A program made the translations under genes and the position numbers. This document shows, piece after piece, positions 61,720 to 64,000 of a stretch of DNA of 64,000 nucleotides; the first letter of the stretch is position 1, and each line of letters starts with the position of its first letter. Under the pieces are notes generated by a model, which was given only the letters and a program-made list of their open reading frames with translations, did not search any database and was not told the origin of the DNA. The DNA comes from Lecanicillium sp. G3. Taxonomy: Eukaryota > Ascomycota > Sordariomycetes > Hypocreales > Cordycipitaceae. Location: contig JAZHPD010000066.1 in NCBI GenBank assembly GCA_037575805.1, positions 102,091-166,090 of the forward strand, written 5' to 3'.

Positions 61720-63865
61720 TTAAAGAAAGAGGGAACTTCTCCATAATCAGGTCTTGCTCTAGTCTAAATAAAGCATCTGCGGACGAAATGCGCATGCCAT
61801 GGTGTGGCAGCTAGTATACAAGACAAGGCATCCGCTGCAGATAACGCGTGAGAAGGGGCATCATCATCAAGTGACTCGAAGTGCCGCTACTCCCGACCTG
61901 GTGCTCCAAAGATGGTGGCGCCCGATTGTCATTGGGGGAGAAATGGTGCGCCTGAACTTGCTTGTCCTTTGGGCGGGTAGATGCGACGTTCCTGCGTTAG
62001 CTCCGTCTCCATTCACCAGACCTTTTCTGTCCCTCGTTATTGTCCTTCCATAGTTAAAAGGGTTGTTTGAAACTTGGCCCGATGGAAGAAGGACGGGGGA
62101 TGTCAGCAAGCTAACAGCTTTTAGACCTTGGGACGGGCCATCTAGTCTCCGCCGCGTGCTGATGAGTTGTGGGCTCCCCCGTGGAGGGAGGATTTGTGTG
62201 GGAAAGGTCTCGCTGTGCGCATGGGTTTTGTGTGGACGGGGCTTATGTCCGAATTGCTCTTGGTGTGTTTCCCTTTCGGACAATTGCGCCACTAATTCTT
62301 CTTTGGCAGCGACGATCCCTTGAAAGAAGGTTCAGCGAAGGATGAATGAGGGCGGCAACCTCTGTGAACGACATGCTTCATCGAGTTAGGTCAGTAGCTG
62401 CAGTCAGCTGTGTGCAACAGTTGTTTTTGCTGCTTCTACGGTTCGTTAGTCTGATACTCATGTAACATTGCATGATCCTTTTCATCGTCTGATTCTGAGG
62501 GCTATCGACGCGTCGACTTGTCGAGCGGTGCTTCGCGATTCGCGATGATACCCTATACCTGACACGATTGTCGGTTGACGTGATGAACTCCCCGTGCGCC
62601 ACGTGCGGGGTTAATAAAGCCGAAGTTTGGAATCTGCAAGATTTTCTCCATCATCGCCTCTCATTCGCTACAAGTTAAAGTGGTTGCTGATGTTCAATAT
62701 ACTCGGCATCTCTCGAGCCGTTGTGGCGCATTTCAAGTAACATCGACTAACACGATTAAATGGTTCCAACGTTCATGCAACACTACCGAAAGCTGAAATC
62801 CATGGCCAGCTTATCAGTCCACGCAAAATGATTTGAAACACAAAAATCAAATCGTCTTCACCAGAAAAGTTCCGCTTGTCTGGTTCCCTCATACGTTGCA
62901 GAGCAGCTGGTCCTCATCGCGGTGCTCGAGTTGCGTCACGCGACGAGTCTCATCATTAACGCGCCGCTCAGCTCGGGGAGATCCCCCCATGGGTAAAGTG
63001 GCTGCAGGAGCGCCCACCACACCAGCAGCTCAAGTCATGTTACACGTATCGCTCCCTCGTTCGTCTACACGTGCGCGCACCGTCTGCAGTAACACCGTAA
63101 TCAAGGGAGGCTCGCGACCGGCGATATCCTGCGCGCAGAACGCTGTTGATGACACTTGTGCAATGCTACGCGTAGAAAATGACAAAGCTTAGGGTGCAGA
63201 TCCCGTCCAATGTCGCGGCCCGCCACGGGCCATCATGGTAAATAATACGCGGCGCGTCACTATATCAAGGATCTGCCGCTGCGCCAACATTCCTATAACA
63301 GCATTCACGTAATCTGGTGTCAAACTACCCGTCTCCCGATAGAAACACGGTGGGCGCGATGCCGCACACATGCCGAACAAAAACTAGAAATACCGAGAGA
63401 AATCACCCGCCCCCGTCAATGCTGTCAAGAGGACCACCGCCTGCCGTTCGGCTCGCCTCGCAAGCCGAACGGGAGCGGGAATTGGGTCGGCGGTCAGTGC
63501 CCTAGCGTCGTCGAGCCATGTTTCAGACGATGATGCGGCCGGGCTTCGCAAAGTTGTGAGAAAGGGCGGCAGATCTTCTTCCGGTCTACGGAGTAGACGA
63601 CCGGCTCAACAAACAAAAAGTTCGAGATTGAGCTTGCCCTTGGCTTCCCGCTGCAGCTTCCCGTGATGCTACGGTAGCAAGAGGGTCCCAGCAACTCGGA
63701 TCCCGACAGAGAAACATGCATCTTCTTCACCGTATCGCGTTCGTTTTCGCCCCCCCTTGCATCGTCGCCCGGCGATGTGCAGCTTGGGTTTTCCTTTCCT
63801 TTCTTTTTCCTTGCGAGCCCTTTCCCAGCAGACCGGAAGAACGAACAAGGTATTGGAGAGCGAGC

Positions 63866-63869
<4 letters not shown>

Positions 63870-63903
<34 letters not shown>
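63870..63903. repeat. 34-base poly-A tract
   Basis: Thirty-four A in a row, flanked by GAGCAAG on the left and CAAGCAAGC shortly after on the right. It could be a slippage product or the tail of an inserted retroposed copy; no retroposon body is visible to the left. Confidence 0.9.
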
Positions 63904-63905
<2 letters not shown>

Positions 63906-64000
63906 CACCAAGCAAGCATTGGCGGGTGCCCTTAACCGTGGAAGGCGTGTGGGTGTTTTAACAGCACAGCCATGACTTGGGTGAGAAAATTAGTAATTTT

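Larger units (their letters stand above)
61223..64000. other. 2.8-kb region downstream to window end without recognisable gene
   Basis: The left ~300 bp is the chitinase promoter. The rest has only short frames with no domains. It contains a (TAA)n run at 61701-61719 and a 34-base A tract at 63870-63903. A gene continuing beyond 64000 cannot be excluded. Confidence 0.4.

Noticed and set aside
1..64000. tRNA, 5S rRNA and CRISPR features
   Set aside because: I scanned for GGTTCRANNCC-type B boxes, 5S rRNA landmarks and regularly spaced identical repeats and found none I could support. A covariance-model search would be decisive.

Overview
The window is nuclear DNA of a filamentous ascomycete, most likely a Sordariomycete and probably Hypocreales. 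The evidence is short GT-AG introns (mostly 50-110 bp), GC-rich coding sequence with C-ending codons, AT-rich or pyrimidine-rich flanks, an AreA/NIT2-type GATA factor with the fungal C-terminal tail, a NACHT-WD40 STAND protein, and a class III GH18 chitinase ending in a fungal CBM1. I cannot name the species from the sequence alone.

Layout. 0-7.2 kb: a partial minus-strand gene (Pro/Gln-rich, two CxxCH motifs) lies head to head with a 1538-aa NACHT-WD40 NLR-like gene. 9.5-14.3 kb: Mediator subunit MED12/Srb8, preceded by a short uORF whose stop overlaps the MED12 start. 15.4-18.2 kb: an F-BAR plus RhoGAP protein (Rgd1 type), six exons, minus strand. 19.9-20.4 kb: ribosomal protein S28 in three small exons, minus strand. 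22.0-24.1 kb: a Dbf2/Sid2-type NDR kinase. 25.6-28.7 kb: the global nitrogen regulator AreA/NIT2, minus strand, with a GC-AG second intron. 28.7-34.0 kb: a 5.4-kb gene-free stretch rich in simple repeats. 34.0-37.3 kb: a WBP11-like protein and an MFS monocarboxylate-type porter. 38.5-39.7 kb: a secreted M43 metalloprotease. 39.7-43.4 kb: gene-poor. 43.4-44.6 kb: phosphopantothenate-cysteine ligase.

44.8-49.9 kb looks accessory: a possible two-helix membrane peptide, an orphan LysM module without a visible signal peptide, an intact F-box protein, and a second F-box-like gene interrupted by one in-frame TAG. 50.3-52.1 kb: an acetyl-CoA transporter. 53.9-54.8 kb: the kinetochore protein CENP-O/Mcm21. 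55.5-56.3 kb: a GPI-anchor-type Thr-rich wall protein with tandem repeats. 58.3-59.0 kb: Yae1. 59.9-61.2 kb: the GH18 chitinase with CBM1. 61.2-64.0 kb: no recognisable gene, but a 34-base poly-A near the end.

Most genes are unlinked housekeeping functions: transcription (MED12, AreA), translation and ribosome-linked assembly (RPS28, Yae1), cell division (Dbf2, Rgd1, CENP-O), and CoA and acetyl-CoA metabolism. Three encode secreted or wall proteins (metalloprotease, GPI protein, chitinase). I found no biosynthetic cluster, CRISPR array or phage-like system. The best candidates for unusual biology are the divergent NLR/CxxCH gene pair, the stop-interrupted F-box gene beside the LysM remnant, the ATGA-overlapping uORF of MED12, the GC-AG intron of areA, and a 144-bp inverted-repeat element near 52.9 kb. 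Exon limits were derived by hand from splice sites, frame continuity and family resemblance.
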